From: Buchananella felis | GTDB lineage: Bacteria; Actinomycetota; Actinomycetes; Actinomycetales; Actinomycetaceae | Assembly (NCBI RefSeq): GCF_041380015.1 | Contig: NZ_CP159978.1 | DNA length: 64,000 bases | Reading direction: 5' to 3' (one strand) | Shown here: piece by piece, positions 40,222 to 55,754 of the stretch | Layout: every line of letters starts with the position of its first letter | Numbering within the stretch: the first letter of the stretch is position 1 | The notes under the pieces: model-generated | The model's database searches: none | What the model was told of the DNA's origin: nothing | What the model saw: the letters and a program-made list of their open reading frames with translations, nothing else | Made by a program: the position numbers and the translations under genes

Positions 40222-42342
40222 TCACTCGCCCCGGGTCTTGGCGATGATCTCCTCGGCAACATTCCGGGGGACCTCCGCGTAGCTGTCGAACTGCATGGAG
40301 TAGACGGCGCGACCCTGGGTCTTCGACCGCAGGTCACCAACATACCCAAACATTTCCGAAAGCGGAACCTGCGCACGCACAACCTTCACACCAGACGCGT
40401 CGTCCATGGACTGGATCATGCCGCGACGGGAGTTCAGGTCACCGATTACGTCACCCATGTACTCCTCGGGCGTACGCACCTCGACGGCCATGACGGGCTC
40501 GAGGAGGACGGGCGAAGCCTTCTTCGCACCCTCCTTGAACGCCATGGAACCGGCGATCTTGAAGGCCATCTCAGACGAGTCAACGTCGTGGTATGCACCA
40601 TCAAGAAGAATTGCCTTGACGCCAACCATCGGGTAGCCGGCGAGAACACCGGACTGCATGGCGTCCTGGATACCGAGGTCGACGGACGGAATGTACTCGC
40701 GCGGAACGCGACCACCCGTGACCTGGTCCTCGAACTCGTAGAACTTGCCCTCTTCGTCAGACTCGTAGGGCTCGAACGAGAGCTGGACCTTTGCGAACTG
40801 ACCGGAACCACCGGTCTGCTTCTTGTGGGTGTAGTCCACGCGGTCGACCTTGGTGCGAATGGTCTCGCGGTAGGCGACCTGCGGCTTACCCACGTTGGCC
40901 TCGACCTTGAACTCGCGACGCATGCGGTCCACGAGGATGTCGAGGTGGAGCTCACCCATACCGCCGATGACGGTCTGGCCGGTCTCCTCGTCCAGGCGGA
41001 CGGTGAAGGTCGGGTCCTCCTCGGCCAGCTTCTGGATGGCCGTGCCCAGCTTCTCCTGGTCGCCCTTGGTCTTGGGCTCGATGGCCACGTGGATAACCGG
41101 GTCGGGGAAGGTCATGGACTCGAGCACGATCGGCGCGTTGATGGCGCAGAGCGTGTCACCGGTGGTGGTGTCCTTCAGGCCCACGACGGCGTAGATGTGA
41201 CCAGCGTGCGCAACCTCGACCGGGTTCTCCTTGTTGGAGTGCATCTGGAAGATCTTGCCGATGCGCTCCTTCTTGCCCTTGGTGGAGTTGACCACCTGGG
41301 AGCCGGAGGCGACCGTGCCGGAGTAGACGCGGATGAAGGTCAGCTTGCCGTAGAACGGGTGGACCGCGATCTTGAAGGCCAGGGCAGAGAACGGCTCGTC
41401 CTCGGAGGCCTTACGGGTGGCGACCACGTCCTCCTTGCCAACCTCGTGACCCTGCACGTCCGGAATGTCCAGCGGGGAGGGCAGGAAGTTGAGCACGCCG
41501 TCCAGCACCAGCTGGACGCCCTTGTTCTTGAAGGCGGAGCCACAGTAGACCGGGAAGATCTCGCCGGCGATGCACTGCTTGCGGATACCGGCGATGATCT
41601 CCTCGTTGGTGAGCTCGCCGTTCTCCAGGTAGGCCTCCATGAGGGACTCGTCGCCCTCGGCGGCGGCCTCGATCAGGGCCTCGCGGTACTCCTCGGCCTT
41701 GTCCTGCATGTCGGCCGGGATTTCCTTGCGCTCGATGAGCGAGCCGCGGGTGTCGTTACCCTGGGCGTCCTTCTCGGGGAAGTAGACGGCCTCCATGTTG
41801 AGCAGGTCGATGACGCCCTCGAAGTCGTTCTCGGCGCCGATCGGCAGCTCCATGACGACCGGGTTGGCGCCCAGACGCTCGCGGATGGTGCGCACCGAGA
41901 AGTAGAAGTCGGCGCCCAGCTTGTCCATCTTGTTGATGAAGCAGATGCGGGGGACGTTGTACTTGTCGGCCTGACGCCAAACGGTCTCGGACTGGGGCTC
42001 CACACCCTCCTTGCCGTCGAAGACGGCAACGGCACCGTCGAGCACACGCAGGGAACGCTCCACCTCAACGGTGAAGTCCACGTGGCCGGGGGTGTCGATC
42101 ACGTTGATCTGGTGGCCCTTCCAGAAGGCGGTGACGGCGGCAGACGTAATCGTGATGCCGCGCTCCTTCTCCTGCTCCATCCAGTCGGTCGTGGAGGCGC
42201 CGTCGTGGGTCTCACCGAGCTTGTAGTTGATGCCGGTGTAGAACAGGATGCGCTCGGTAACGGTGGTCTTACCGGCATCGATGTGGGCCATGATGCCGAT
42301 GTTGCGGACCTGCGTGAGGTCGGTAAGCACTTCAAGTGCCAC
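40222..42342 (-). CDS. fusA: translation elongation factor G
   Basis: Ribosomal translocase, 706 residues. G motifs are AHIDAGKTTVTERILFYTG, DTPGHVDFTVEVERSLRVLD and NKMDKLGADF; the five-domain length is complete and ends RNVAEEIIAKTRGE. A GTG start within the str operon, 30 bp downstream of rpsG. A long open frame exists on the opposite strand here but is only a high-GC shadow. Confidence 0.98.
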   Translation of the reverse strand: MALEVLTDLTQVRNIGIMAHIDAGKTTVTERILFYTGINYKLGETHDGASTTDWMEQEKERGITITSAAVTAFWKGHQINVIDTPGHVDFTVEVERSLRVLDGAVAVFDGKEGVEPQSETVWRQADKYNVPRICFINKMDKLGADFYFSVRTIRERLGANPVVMELPIGAENDFEGVIDLLNMEAVYFPEKDAQGNDTRGSLIERKEIPADMQDKAEEYREALIEAAAEGDESLMEAYLENGELTNEEIIAGIRKQCIAGEIFPVYCGSAFKNKGVQLVLDGVLNFLPSPLDIPDVQGHEVGKEDVVATRKASEDEPFSALAFKIAVHPFYGKLTFIRVYSGTVASGSQVVNSTKGKKERIGKIFQMHSNKENPVEVAHAGHIYAVVGLKDTTTGDTLCAINAPIVLESMTFPDPVIHVAIEPKTKGDQEKLGTAIQKLAEEDPTFTVRLDEETGQTVIGGMGELHLDILVDRMRREFKVEANVGKPQVAYRETIRTKVDRVDYTHKKQTGGSGQFAKVQLSFEPYESDEEGKFYEFEDQVTGGRVPREYIPSVDLGIQDAMQSGVLAGYPMVGVKAILLDGAYHDVDSSEMAFKIAGSMAFKEGAKKASPVLLEPVMAVEVRTPEEYMGDVIGDLNSRRGMIQSMDDASGVKVVRAQVPLSEMFGYVGDLRSKTQGRAVYSMQFDSYAEVPRNVAEEIIAKTRGE

Positions 42343-42372
42343 GTGGGTGTCCTTCGCTCGGGGGTGGGTGGA

Positions 42373-42843
42373 TTACCAGCGGTAGTGAGCGAAGGCCCGG
42401 TTGGACTCCGCCATCTTGTGCATGTCCTCGCGACGCTTCACGGCGGCACCGAGGCCGTTGGAGGCGTCCAGGATCTCGTTCATGAGGCGCTCAGTCATGG
42501 TCTTCTCGCGACGCTGGCGGGAGAAGTCCACCAGCCAGCGCAGAGCCAGCGTGGTGGCGCGGGAGGCGCGCACCTCGACGGGCACCTGGTAGGTGGCACC
42601 ACCGACGCGGCGGGAGCGGACCTCCAGCGCGGGGCGGATGTTGTCCATGGCGCGCTTGAGCACGGAGACCGGGTCCTGGTCGGTCTTGCCACGAACGCCC
42701 TCGAGGGCGCCGTAGACGATGCGCTCGGCGGTGGACTTCTTGCCGTCCAGCAGCACGCGGTTGACCAGCTGGGTCACCATCGTGGAGCCGTAGACGGGGT
42801 CGTTGACGAGGGGGCGCTTCGGCGCGGGGCCCTTACGAGGCAT
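42373..42843 (-). CDS. rpsG: 30S ribosomal protein S7
   Basis: 156 residues with MPRKGPAPKRPLVNDPVYGS, VTQLVNRVLLDGKKSTAERI and the C-terminal NRAFAHYRW. Nucleates assembly of the 30S head and, in E. coli, represses the operon. Its ATG overlaps the rpsL stop (TAATG). Confidence 0.98.
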   Translation of the reverse strand: MPRKGPAPKRPLVNDPVYGSTMVTQLVNRVLLDGKKSTAERIVYGALEGVRGKTDQDPVSVLKRAMDNIRPALEVRSRRVGGATYQVPVEVRASRATTLALRWLVDFSRQRREKTMTERLMNEILDASNGLGAAVKRREDMHKMAESNRAFAHYRW

Positions 42844-43217
42844 TACTTCTTCTCCTTCTTAGCGCCGTAGCGGGAGCGGGCCTGCTGGCGGCCACGCACG
42901 CCCTGGGTGTCCAGGGCGCCGCGAACGATCTTGTAGCGAACACCCGGCAGGTCCTTCACACGACCACCGCGCACCAGCACGATGGAGTGCTCCTGCAGGT
43001 TGTGACCCACGCCCGGGATGTAAGCGGTGACCTCGATGCCGCTGGAGAGGCGCACACGGGCGACCTTGCGCAGGGCGGAGTTCGGCTTCTTCGGGGTGGT
43101 GGTGTACACACGGGTGCAAACGCCACGACGCTGCGGGCTGCCCTTAAGGGCCGGGGTCTTGCTCTTCCCGGGCTTTACGCTGCGTCCCTTGCGGACGAGC
43201 TGCTGAATAGTTGGCAC
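42843..43217 (-). CDS. rpsL: 30S ribosomal protein S12
   Basis: 124 residues, decoding-centre protein: MPTIQQLVRKGRSVKPGKSK, VYTTTPKKPNSALRKVARVR, GVGHNLQEHSIVLVRGGRVK. The lysines at the two streptomycin-resistance positions (in TPKKPNSA and GGRVKDLPGV) are wild type. GTG start; overlaps rpsG by one base, so the two are translationally coupled. Confidence 0.98.
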   Translation of the reverse strand: MPTIQQLVRKGRSVKPGKSKTPALKGSPQRRGVCTRVYTTTPKKPNSALRKVARVRLSSGIEVTAYIPGVGHNLQEHSIVLVRGGRVKDLPGVRYKIVRGALDTQGVRGRQQARSRYGAKKEKK

Positions 43218-43648
43218 TACGTCTCCGTCTCAATTGAGCGAATAATCAGCCTGCCGGCTCCCCCTGGGCATACGTCACCGCATGGGGGCCAGCCCGCCTA
43301 CTGGAGACGTCTGGAGCTCGCGCGGTGTGCGGATCGAGCCCGATGGAACGCATGGTTCCGAGGGTTGCCTTTAGGCACCGGGTGCAACATTAGTGGCCGC
43401 CGCCCGCCTTTTCCAGTGGCTGACGGAAAACCGCGTGTGCCTCTGCTCACGCGCCTACCTGGGGGACGACGTTGCCGCCCGGCCGCCCCGCCGCGCGGCC
43501 GCCGCGCGCATCGGCAGGCGGCCACGTCGTGCCCGGGGCGCGCTATTGCGTGGGCCGGTGGGGCGTCGTCCAACCCGATAAAACTGGCGGAGATAGGCCG
43601 CGGGGCCGGGCGCTCAAATCGCACCCGGCCCCGTCAGCTCTCCCCTGC
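43218..43648. other. gap between rpsL and rpoC: str-operon promoter region
   Basis: No gene is supported. It must hold the promoter of the str cluster (AT-richer bases near 43225-43250, including the palindrome CTCAATTGAG) and the end of the rpoBC transcript. A GGACGACGTTGCCGCCCGG motif (copy 10) is at 43464-43482. Confidence 0.5.
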
Positions 43649-47515
<3,867 letters not shown>

Positions 47516-47622
47516 GGTGTCCTCTTTCCGGGTAATTCACCAATTCCGTATGGCCGGTGTCGGCCGGTGGGGTGGCCCGCCGCAGCCCGCCCGCGGGGAG
47601 CGGGCGGCGGCGGGTACCCGTT

Positions 47623-51102
<3,480 letters not shown>

Positions 51103-51259
51103 AAGAGGTCCTTCCCTCCGGTGGAGAACAGACAACGCCGCGCCCAGAACTTCGCCCGATGTCAAAGCGAAGGCAGGTTAAGCGCAAAAATACATATTAG
51201 CCGACTTGACAGAGTTCGGGGTTGTGTGTTTCGTCACGAGCGTGGTAATGGGCTTTGAA

Positions 51260-51283
51260 TGGACGACGTTCCGCCCGCCACCC
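51260..51283 (+). repeat. dispersed GGACGACGTT motif, copy 11
   Basis: TGGACGACGTTCCGCCCGCC in the 51103-51430 gap between rplL and rpoB; that gap otherwise holds the rplL terminator and presumably the rpoBC promoter. Confidence 0.5.
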
Positions 51284-51380
51284 GGTCCACGCCCCCGCCC
51301 GGCGTACCACCAAATGCGCCGCCAAGTGTGCAGCCAAGTGCGCGGCCGGGCGAGCGTGGCGGGCGCGCGAACATAAAGGA

Positions 51381-51410
51381 GGGCGGGGGCCGCATTCGCG
51401 ACCCCCGCCC
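51381..51410 (-). terminator. hairpin after rplL
   Basis: GGGCGGGGG and its complement around a 12-base loop, 21 bp downstream of the rplL stop; may only partly terminate, as rpoBC follows. Confidence 0.65.
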
Positions 51411-51430
51411 TGCCAGCGTTTAGATCAAGC

Positions 51431-51817
51431 TCACTTGAGCTCGACGGTGGCGCCAGCCTCCTCCAGCTGAGCCTTGGCCTTCTCAGCGGTGTCCTTGTCA
51501 ACACCCTCGAGGACCGGCTTCGGGGCGCCGTCAACCAGCTCCTTGGCCTCCTTCAGGCCGAGGGAGGTGAGGGCGCGCACCTCCTTGATGACCTGGATCT
51601 TCTTGTCGCCGTGAGCGGCGAGGATGACGTCGAAGGAGTCCTTCTCCTCGGCGGCCGGGGCGTCGCCGGCGGCCGGGGCAGCAGCCACGGCAACGGCGGC
51701 CGGGGCGGCAGCGGTGACCTCGAAGGTCTCCTCGAACTGCTTCACGAACTCAGACAGCTCGATGAGGGTGAGCTCCTTGAAAGCGTCGATGAGCTCGGCG
51801 GGGGTGAGCTTCGCCAT
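51431..51817 (-). CDS. rplL: 50S ribosomal protein L7/L12
   Basis: 128 residues: N-terminal dimer domain (LIDAFKELTLIELSEFVKQF), Ala-rich hinge, C-terminal factor-binding domain (KIQVIKEVRALTSLGLKEAK, ELVDGAPKPV). Forms the ribosomal stalk with L10. Downstream of rplJ in the same transcript. Confidence 0.98.
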   Translation of the reverse strand: MAKLTPAELIDAFKELTLIELSEFVKQFEETFEVTAAAPAAVAVAAAPAAGDAPAAEEKDSFDVILAAHGDKKIQVIKEVRALTSLGLKEAKELVDGAPKPVLEGVDKDTAEKAKAQLEEAGATVELK

Positions 51818-51883
51818 GATGGCGTTCCTTTCGGTTGGGTCCTGCTACGCGAGCAGGCAGGGTTTTTATGGGTTTGCCTGGAA

Positions 51884-52405
51884 TCAGGCTTCGCCAGCCT
51901 GCTTTTCGCGCAGGGCCTCGACGGTGCGCACAGCCTTGGAGGCAGGTGCGGTGAACATGTAGGCAGCCTGGTAAAGGGCAGCCTTGAGGACGCCAGCGGA
52001 CTTCGCCAGCAGAACCTCGCGGGACTCCAGGTCGGCAAGCTTGAGCACGCCATCCTTGGAGAGCAGAGCACCCTCCAGGACACCGGCCTTGATAACGAGC
52101 TTGTCGTTGGTCTTGGAGAACTCGCGCAGCGCCTTCGCAGCCTCCACCGGCTCACCGGTGACGAATGCGATGGCGGAGGGGCCAACGAGCTCATCAGCGA
52201 TGATCTCGAGACCGGCCTCCTTGGCCGCGATAGCAGCCAGCGTGTTCTTCACGACCGCGAAGCTGGCCACACCCGCCAGGGAGCGACGCAGCTTGGACAT
52301 CTCAGCAACCGTGAGCCCCCGGTATTCGGTCAGCAAAACGGCGTTCGCGTCGCGGAAACGCTCCGCGAGCTCAGCAATCGTTGCTGCCTTGTCAGGCCTC
52401 GCCAT
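51884..52405 (-). CDS. rplJ: 50S ribosomal protein L10
   Basis: 173 residues: MARPDKAATIAELAERFRDA, VLLTEYRGLTVAEMSKLRRS, KNTLAAIAAKEAGLE and the C-terminal helix that binds L7/L12 dimers. Start at 52405 has AAGGAGG four bases upstream. The upstream leader is structured and probably mediates autoregulation by L10(L12)4. Confidence 0.97.
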   Translation of the reverse strand: MARPDKAATIAELAERFRDANAVLLTEYRGLTVAEMSKLRRSLAGVASFAVVKNTLAAIAAKEAGLEIIADELVGPSAIAFVTGEPVEAAKALREFSKTNDKLVIKAGVLEGALLSKDGVLKLADLESREVLLAKSAGVLKAALYQAAYMFTAPASKAVRTVEALREKQAGEA

Positions 52406-52590
52406 GGGCCCTCCTTCCGTGTCTGCCGCCGAGCCATGCCTCGCCAAAAACAAAATCCCCGGGCGCAGGCGCACGGGGACAGGGCTCCAACGGAGCAGTT
52501 CACGTTCACCTGCGCTGGCTTCTCGTTTAAGAACTTGGCCCCTCGAACGAGGGTGACCAGCGGTCTTGGGCTTTGCACAGCTTAGCGGCC
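52406..52590 (-). ncRNA. ribosomal protein L10 leader RNA
   Basis: The untranslated leader of rplJ-rplL. On the transcript strand it contains AAGACCGCTGGTCACC and later GCGCAGGTGAACGTG, the paired segments typical of actinobacterial L10 leaders that bind the L10-L12 complex. An intrinsic-terminator hairpin sits in its 3' half. Assigned from position and these segments, not from a covariance search. Confidence 0.6.
52446..52478 (-). terminator. attenuator-type terminator inside the L10 leader
   Basis: On the minus strand a GC-rich hairpin (CCCCG...CGGGG with an inner GCGC/GCGC pair) is followed at once by ATTTTGTTTTT, about 40 bases before the rplJ start. The U-run makes it the clearest intrinsic terminator of the window. 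Confidence 0.65.
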
Positions 52591-52663
52591 CAGCCCGCGC
52601 CCGCTCAACAGGGCGTCCAGTGAGTCCGCTCACCCCACCTCGCTGCGGCCGTCATGGCAGGGC

Positions 52664-52686
52664 GGCGGGCGGCAACGTCGTCCAGC
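52664..52686 (-). repeat. dispersed GGACGACGTT motif, copy 12
   Basis: Reverse strand of GGCGGGCGGCAACGTCGTCC, between the LuxR regulator and the L10 leader. Confidence 0.5.
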
Positions 52687-52692
52687 TAAAGG

Positions 52693-53406
52693 CTAGAAGC
52701 GGCGCGGAGTCAGGTTCGGGGCGCCGGGGTGGGAGACGCCACCCAGACCAAGCTCGCCGCCCCGGATCGGACCGCTCGGCAGCGTGGTCTCGCCGGCCCG
52801 CCACGCGGCCACGGCCTGCGCGCGGTTGTGCACGCGCAGCTTGGGGTAGGCCGAGTTGAGGTAGTTGCGCACGGTGCGCAGCGACAGGAAGAGCCGCTCC
52901 GCAATCTGGGCGTTCGTCAGGCCAGAGGACGCCAGCTGCAACACCTCCGCCTCGCGCCGGGTGAGCAGCAGACGGATCTTGTTGTTCACGCGCTGCGGCA
53001 ACTCGGGCTGCACCACCGCCTGCGCGTTCGGCTGGCGCAGACGGGACAGGCGGCGACGCTGGGCCGCGGCGATCGCGTCGCTAACCTGGCGCAGATTCAG
53101 CTTGCCCAACACCAGGCAGCCGGTGGCGCCCGAGGCCATCGCCCGCTCGATGAGGGCCTGCTCGTGGTGCTCGGTGATCATGATGACCGAGGCCGTGCGC
53201 GCCAACTCCTGCAGGCAGCGGAAGAGCTCCACCAGGTCGGGGCTGAAGTCGAGCAGCACCATGTCGGGCATGACCTCGCCCGCGACGCGCATGGCCTGGG
53301 AGCAGTCGCGCGCCTCGTAGATGGAGAGATCGTCAGCGCAACGGGAGAGGAGTTCTCGCAGCCCAGCACGTACAACGATCGACGGGTCCACAATGAGCAC
53401 CCGCAT
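52693..53406 (-). CDS. LuxR/NarL-family response regulator
   Basis: A 237-residue regulator: receiver domain (about 1-120; MRVLIVDPSIVVRAGLRELL, phosphoacceptor-like Asp in VLLDFSPD, and IMITEHHEQALIERAMASGA) and C-terminal LuxR helix-turn-helix (about 155-215; LLTRREAEVLQLASSGLTNA, QIAERLFLSLRTVRNYLNSA). GGAGG lies five bases before the ATG at 53406. There is no sensor kinase next to it, so it is an orphan regulator. Placed inside the ribosomal/RNA-polymerase block, upstream of rplJ. Targets unknown. Confidence 0.9.
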   Translation of the reverse strand: MRVLIVDPSIVVRAGLRELLSRCADDLSIYEARDCSQAMRVAGEVMPDMVLLDFSPDLVELFRCLQELARTASVIMITEHHEQALIERAMASGATGCLVLGKLNLRQVSDAIAAAQRRRLSRLRQPNAQAVVQPELPQRVNNKIRLLLTRREAEVLQLASSGLTNAQIAERLFLSLRTVRNYLNSAYPKLRVHNRAQAVAAWRAGETTLPSGPIRGGELGLGGVSHPGAPNLTPRRF

Positions 53407-53720
53407 GGCTACCTCCTCCATTCCTCGCTTGAGGCTAGCGCCAGTTCGACGGGGAACAGCATGCGAGGCTCCCCGTTTACGACTATCTAGGTTATTAAAC
53501 CATCACTGTGACCTAAGGCCCGGCCGCATGGGGGAGCTGGGAGTGCCGAGTGAGCCACATTTAGGTGAGGCAAACGCGGTCTTGACAGGAGGCCCGCGCG
53601 CCGCTGCAGCGGGGAGCGCGCCGCCGACTGCGCGGTGCTCTCAGCTTCCCCTGGCGCGCGGCCCGGCGGCGGGGAGCGGGCCGCCGACTGCGCTGTGCAG
53701 AGGGACCTGCCTGCGGGCGT

Positions 53721-53852
53721 GCGCAAACGCCTTCGCCTTTGTTGTTCCCGTTGGGCCTTTGTTGCACCAGTTGTAGCTTTCTTGCACCTCTTGTGGCGCT
53801 ATGACGCCGATTAACGCCTCAACAGGTCGCCCATGGACCGAACCCTTGTTGT
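53721..53852. repeat. family 2 palindrome, left half, split by IS element 1
   Basis: Begins GCGCAAACG and holds units TTTGTTGCACC and TTTCTTGCACC. The inverse units, TGCAAGAAAG and TGCAACAAAGGCTCAACCG, appear just beyond the right end of the insertion sequence (55308-55369). Removing the IS restores one ~190-bp imperfect palindrome. Confidence 0.7.
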
Positions 53853-55307
53853 TGGACAGTCCTGGTCTTGGGAGGGATTGTGTCGATAGAGGAGCGTTTT
53901 CAGCGTCGGTTGATGGTGCTGGATTTGTATGAGCAGGGCTTGCGGGTTAGTCAGTGTGCTGCGCGTGCGGGCGTGTCGTATGAGACAGCACGCCGGATTT
54001 GTCGGGAAGCTGATCGTGATGGTTTTGACCTAGCCCGTCAAGAACGCGTGCCGCGTTTCTGGCCGGTAGAATTAAAGACCGAGATCGGGATGAGATGGCT
54101 TGCTGGTGAAAACGCGGGCAAACTCACTCGCGAGTACGGACTACCGGCCGGTTCTTACCCGATCATTTTCGGACGCTGGCTAGAGGACAGAAAAATGGTC
54201 GACCCTGAAACAAGCGCTAAAGCCGCATACGAGCGCATTAACCGCGCCCAGAAAGCAGGATACCGATTCGAGCATTGGGGTAAATGGCTGCAAGAAATGC
54301 GCCACCACATCGAAACAGCCAAGGCTCAAGCCCCCAACGAAGAAAAACGCCAGGCTTTGGACGCGCTACACGTGGAGCTGCTGGAAAAATCTTGTGCTTT
54401 GAGGGATGAGGTTGATACGTGGCAAGAGCTCTTGATCCTCTTGGTCACTACCCTCAAAGCCATACACCCGGTATCAAGACTGTGCGCGATCGTGGGGCTT
54501 GCTCGCTCGACCTACTACTGGGCCCGGAAACGCTCGAACCAGCCCAACCCGGACCTAGAGGTAGTCAAGGCAGCCTTTGACTACGCCCAAGGCCGCTATG
54601 GGTGTCGGCGCATCACCGCGTTGATCGCTCAGGGCTTTGGCAACTACCCACCCCAGGTGTTCAACCACAAGAAGGTCGCCAGACTGATGAGGATGGCCGG
54701 ACTGAAGGGGGCCTGCCCGCGTCGTAAGCACTACCGTTCGTTTGCTGGCACTCAAGCCAAAATCCCTAACCGTCTCCAACGTCGGTTCCATGCCGACAAG
54801 CCCGGTAAATGCCTGGTCACTGATATCACCCAGATTTCCTGGGCGGGCTCCTGGTACTACTTCTCGCCCTTGCTAGACCTGTACAACAACGAGATCGTGG
54901 CCTGGCAGCTAGGCAAAAGCGCCACCACACAACTAGTTACCAACATGATCAAACAGTATGCCCAAAAAGCAGACTTGACCGGGACAGTGATCCACACCGA
55001 CCAAGGCGGGCAATACTTCTCATACGACTACCGCGAGCTGATTGAATCCCTAGGCGCTTGCCAGTCAATGTCTCGTAAAGGCAACTGCTTGGACAATTCC
55101 CCCGCCGAAGCATTCTTCGCCCGCCTGAAAACCGAACTAAACCTCAACTCAAACCCCCACGACGACTATGAAAGCCTGGAGGAACTAATCAGCCAATACA
55201 TCACATGGTGGAACGAAGAACGAATCGTAAGCAAACTACACACAAGTCCGGTAAACTACCGGCAACAACACTACAAACTCACTGTCTAACAAACAGGGGT
55301 CAGTCCA
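53853..55307 (+). mobile_element. IS3-family insertion sequence 1
   Basis: About 1.45 kb with one transposase gene. Candidate short terminal inverted repeats are TGGACAGTCC on the left and GGTCAGTCCA on the right. No clear target-site duplication was seen. It lies inside a family 2 palindrome. Confidence 0.75.
53880..55289 (+). CDS. IS3-family transposase, single reading frame
   Basis: A 469-residue transposase. The N-terminal helix-turn-helix (GLRVSQCAARAGVSYETARR) and coiled-coil part are normally OrfA; here they are joined in frame to the rve integrase domain. The catalytic DDE triad is visible in CLVTDITQISWAG, VIHTDQGGQYFSYDYRELIE and DNSPAEAFFARLKTELNL. The GTG at 53880 has GGGAGG four bases upstream. 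Complete and apparently active. AT content is higher than in neighbouring genes. Confidence 0.92.
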   Translation: MSIEERFQRRLMVLDLYEQGLRVSQCAARAGVSYETARRICREADRDGFDLARQERVPRFWPVELKTEIGMRWLAGENAGKLTREYGLPAGSYPIIFGRWLEDRKMVDPETSAKAAYERINRAQKAGYRFEHWGKWLQEMRHHIETAKAQAPNEEKRQALDALHVELLEKSCALRDEVDTWQELLILLVTTLKAIHPVSRLCAIVGLARSTYYWARKRSNQPNPDLEVVKAAFDYAQGRYGCRRITALIAQGFGNYPPQVFNHKKVARLMRMAGLKGACPRRKHYRSFAGTQAKIPNRLQRRFHADKPGKCLVTDITQISWAGSWYYFSPLLDLYNNEIVAWQLGKSATTQLVTNMIKQYAQKADLTGTVIHTDQGGQYFSYDYRELIESLGACQSMSRKGNCLDNSPAEAFFARLKTELNLNSNPHDDYESLEELISQYITWWNEERIVSKLHTSPVNYRQQHYKLTV

Positions 55308-55369
55308 CCAAAGGCTCAGACGCTGCAAGAAAGGCTCGGGAGCTGCAACAAAGGCTCAACCGCTTGCGC
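55308..55369. repeat. family 2 palindrome, right half, next to IS element 1
   Basis: Contains TGCAAGAAAGGCTC, TGCAACAAAGGCTCAACC and the terminal CGCTTGCGC, the inverse of the left half at 53721. Confidence 0.65.
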
Positions 55370-55500
55370 AATGCCCCACCCCCGTTGGTAGCCGGCCGGC
55401 CCCGCCTCAACCGCTTGCGCAATGCCCCACCCCCGTTGGTAGCCGGCCGGCCCCGCCTCAACCGCTTGCGCAATGCCCCGCCCCCGTCGGCAGGCAGCCG
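55355..55500 (+). repeat. 51-bp tandem repeat, nearly three units
   Basis: Units start at 55355, 55406 and 55457, each beginning CTCAACCGCTTGCGCAATGC, that is, with the family 2 end motif. The first two units are almost identical; the third diverges at its end. 51 is a multiple of three, so frames stay open through it, but no ribosome-binding site or protein is recognised. Confidence 0.85.
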
Positions 55501-55544
55501 CGCCCCTTCGATGGCTTGCTCGACCGCTCATCCAGGCCCCCACC

Positions 55545-55568
55545 GTGGACGACGTTCCACCGGCCGCC
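55545..55568 (+). repeat. dispersed GGACGACGTT motif, copy 13
   Basis: GTGGACGACGTTCCACCGGC, between the 51-bp array and the next family 2 palindrome. Confidence 0.5.
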
Positions 55569-55626
55569 CCGCCCAGCCCGCCGTTCGTGTGCACGGCCCG
55601 AGCCAGGGAGCGGACCGGCCGGGGTT

Positions 55627-55732
55627 GCGCAAACGATTGAGGGGTTACGCGACCTATTGAGCCCTTGGTGCACCTCTGGAGCTTTTGGTGCACCTATTGA
55701 GGGGTTACCCGACCGGGTAAGCCTACGACTGG
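55627..55732. repeat. family 2 palindrome, left half, split by IS element 2
   Basis: Begins GCGCAAACGATTGAGGGG and holds units GGTGCACCTCTGG and TTGGTGCACCTATTGAGG. The inverse end is at 56964-57032. Ends in TGG, which is repeated after the IS. Confidence 0.7.
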
Positions 55733-55754
55733 GGGTCTGGTGCAAGTTTTGGTG

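Noticed and set aside
40126..42870. A 914-residue plus-strand open frame over fusA and rpsG
   Set aside because: Shadow of the real minus-strand genes; it crosses gene boundaries without regard to them.
53580..53700. Small protein gene between the LuxR regulator and IS element 1
   Set aside because: Open frames exist, but the sequence consists of short GC-rich repeats (GGGGAGCG, GCCGCCGACTGCGC) with no start signal.
55355..55500. CRISPR array or repeat-containing protein gene
   Set aside because: 51-bp units without spacers; the open frame through them lacks a ribosome-binding site and a protein-like composition.
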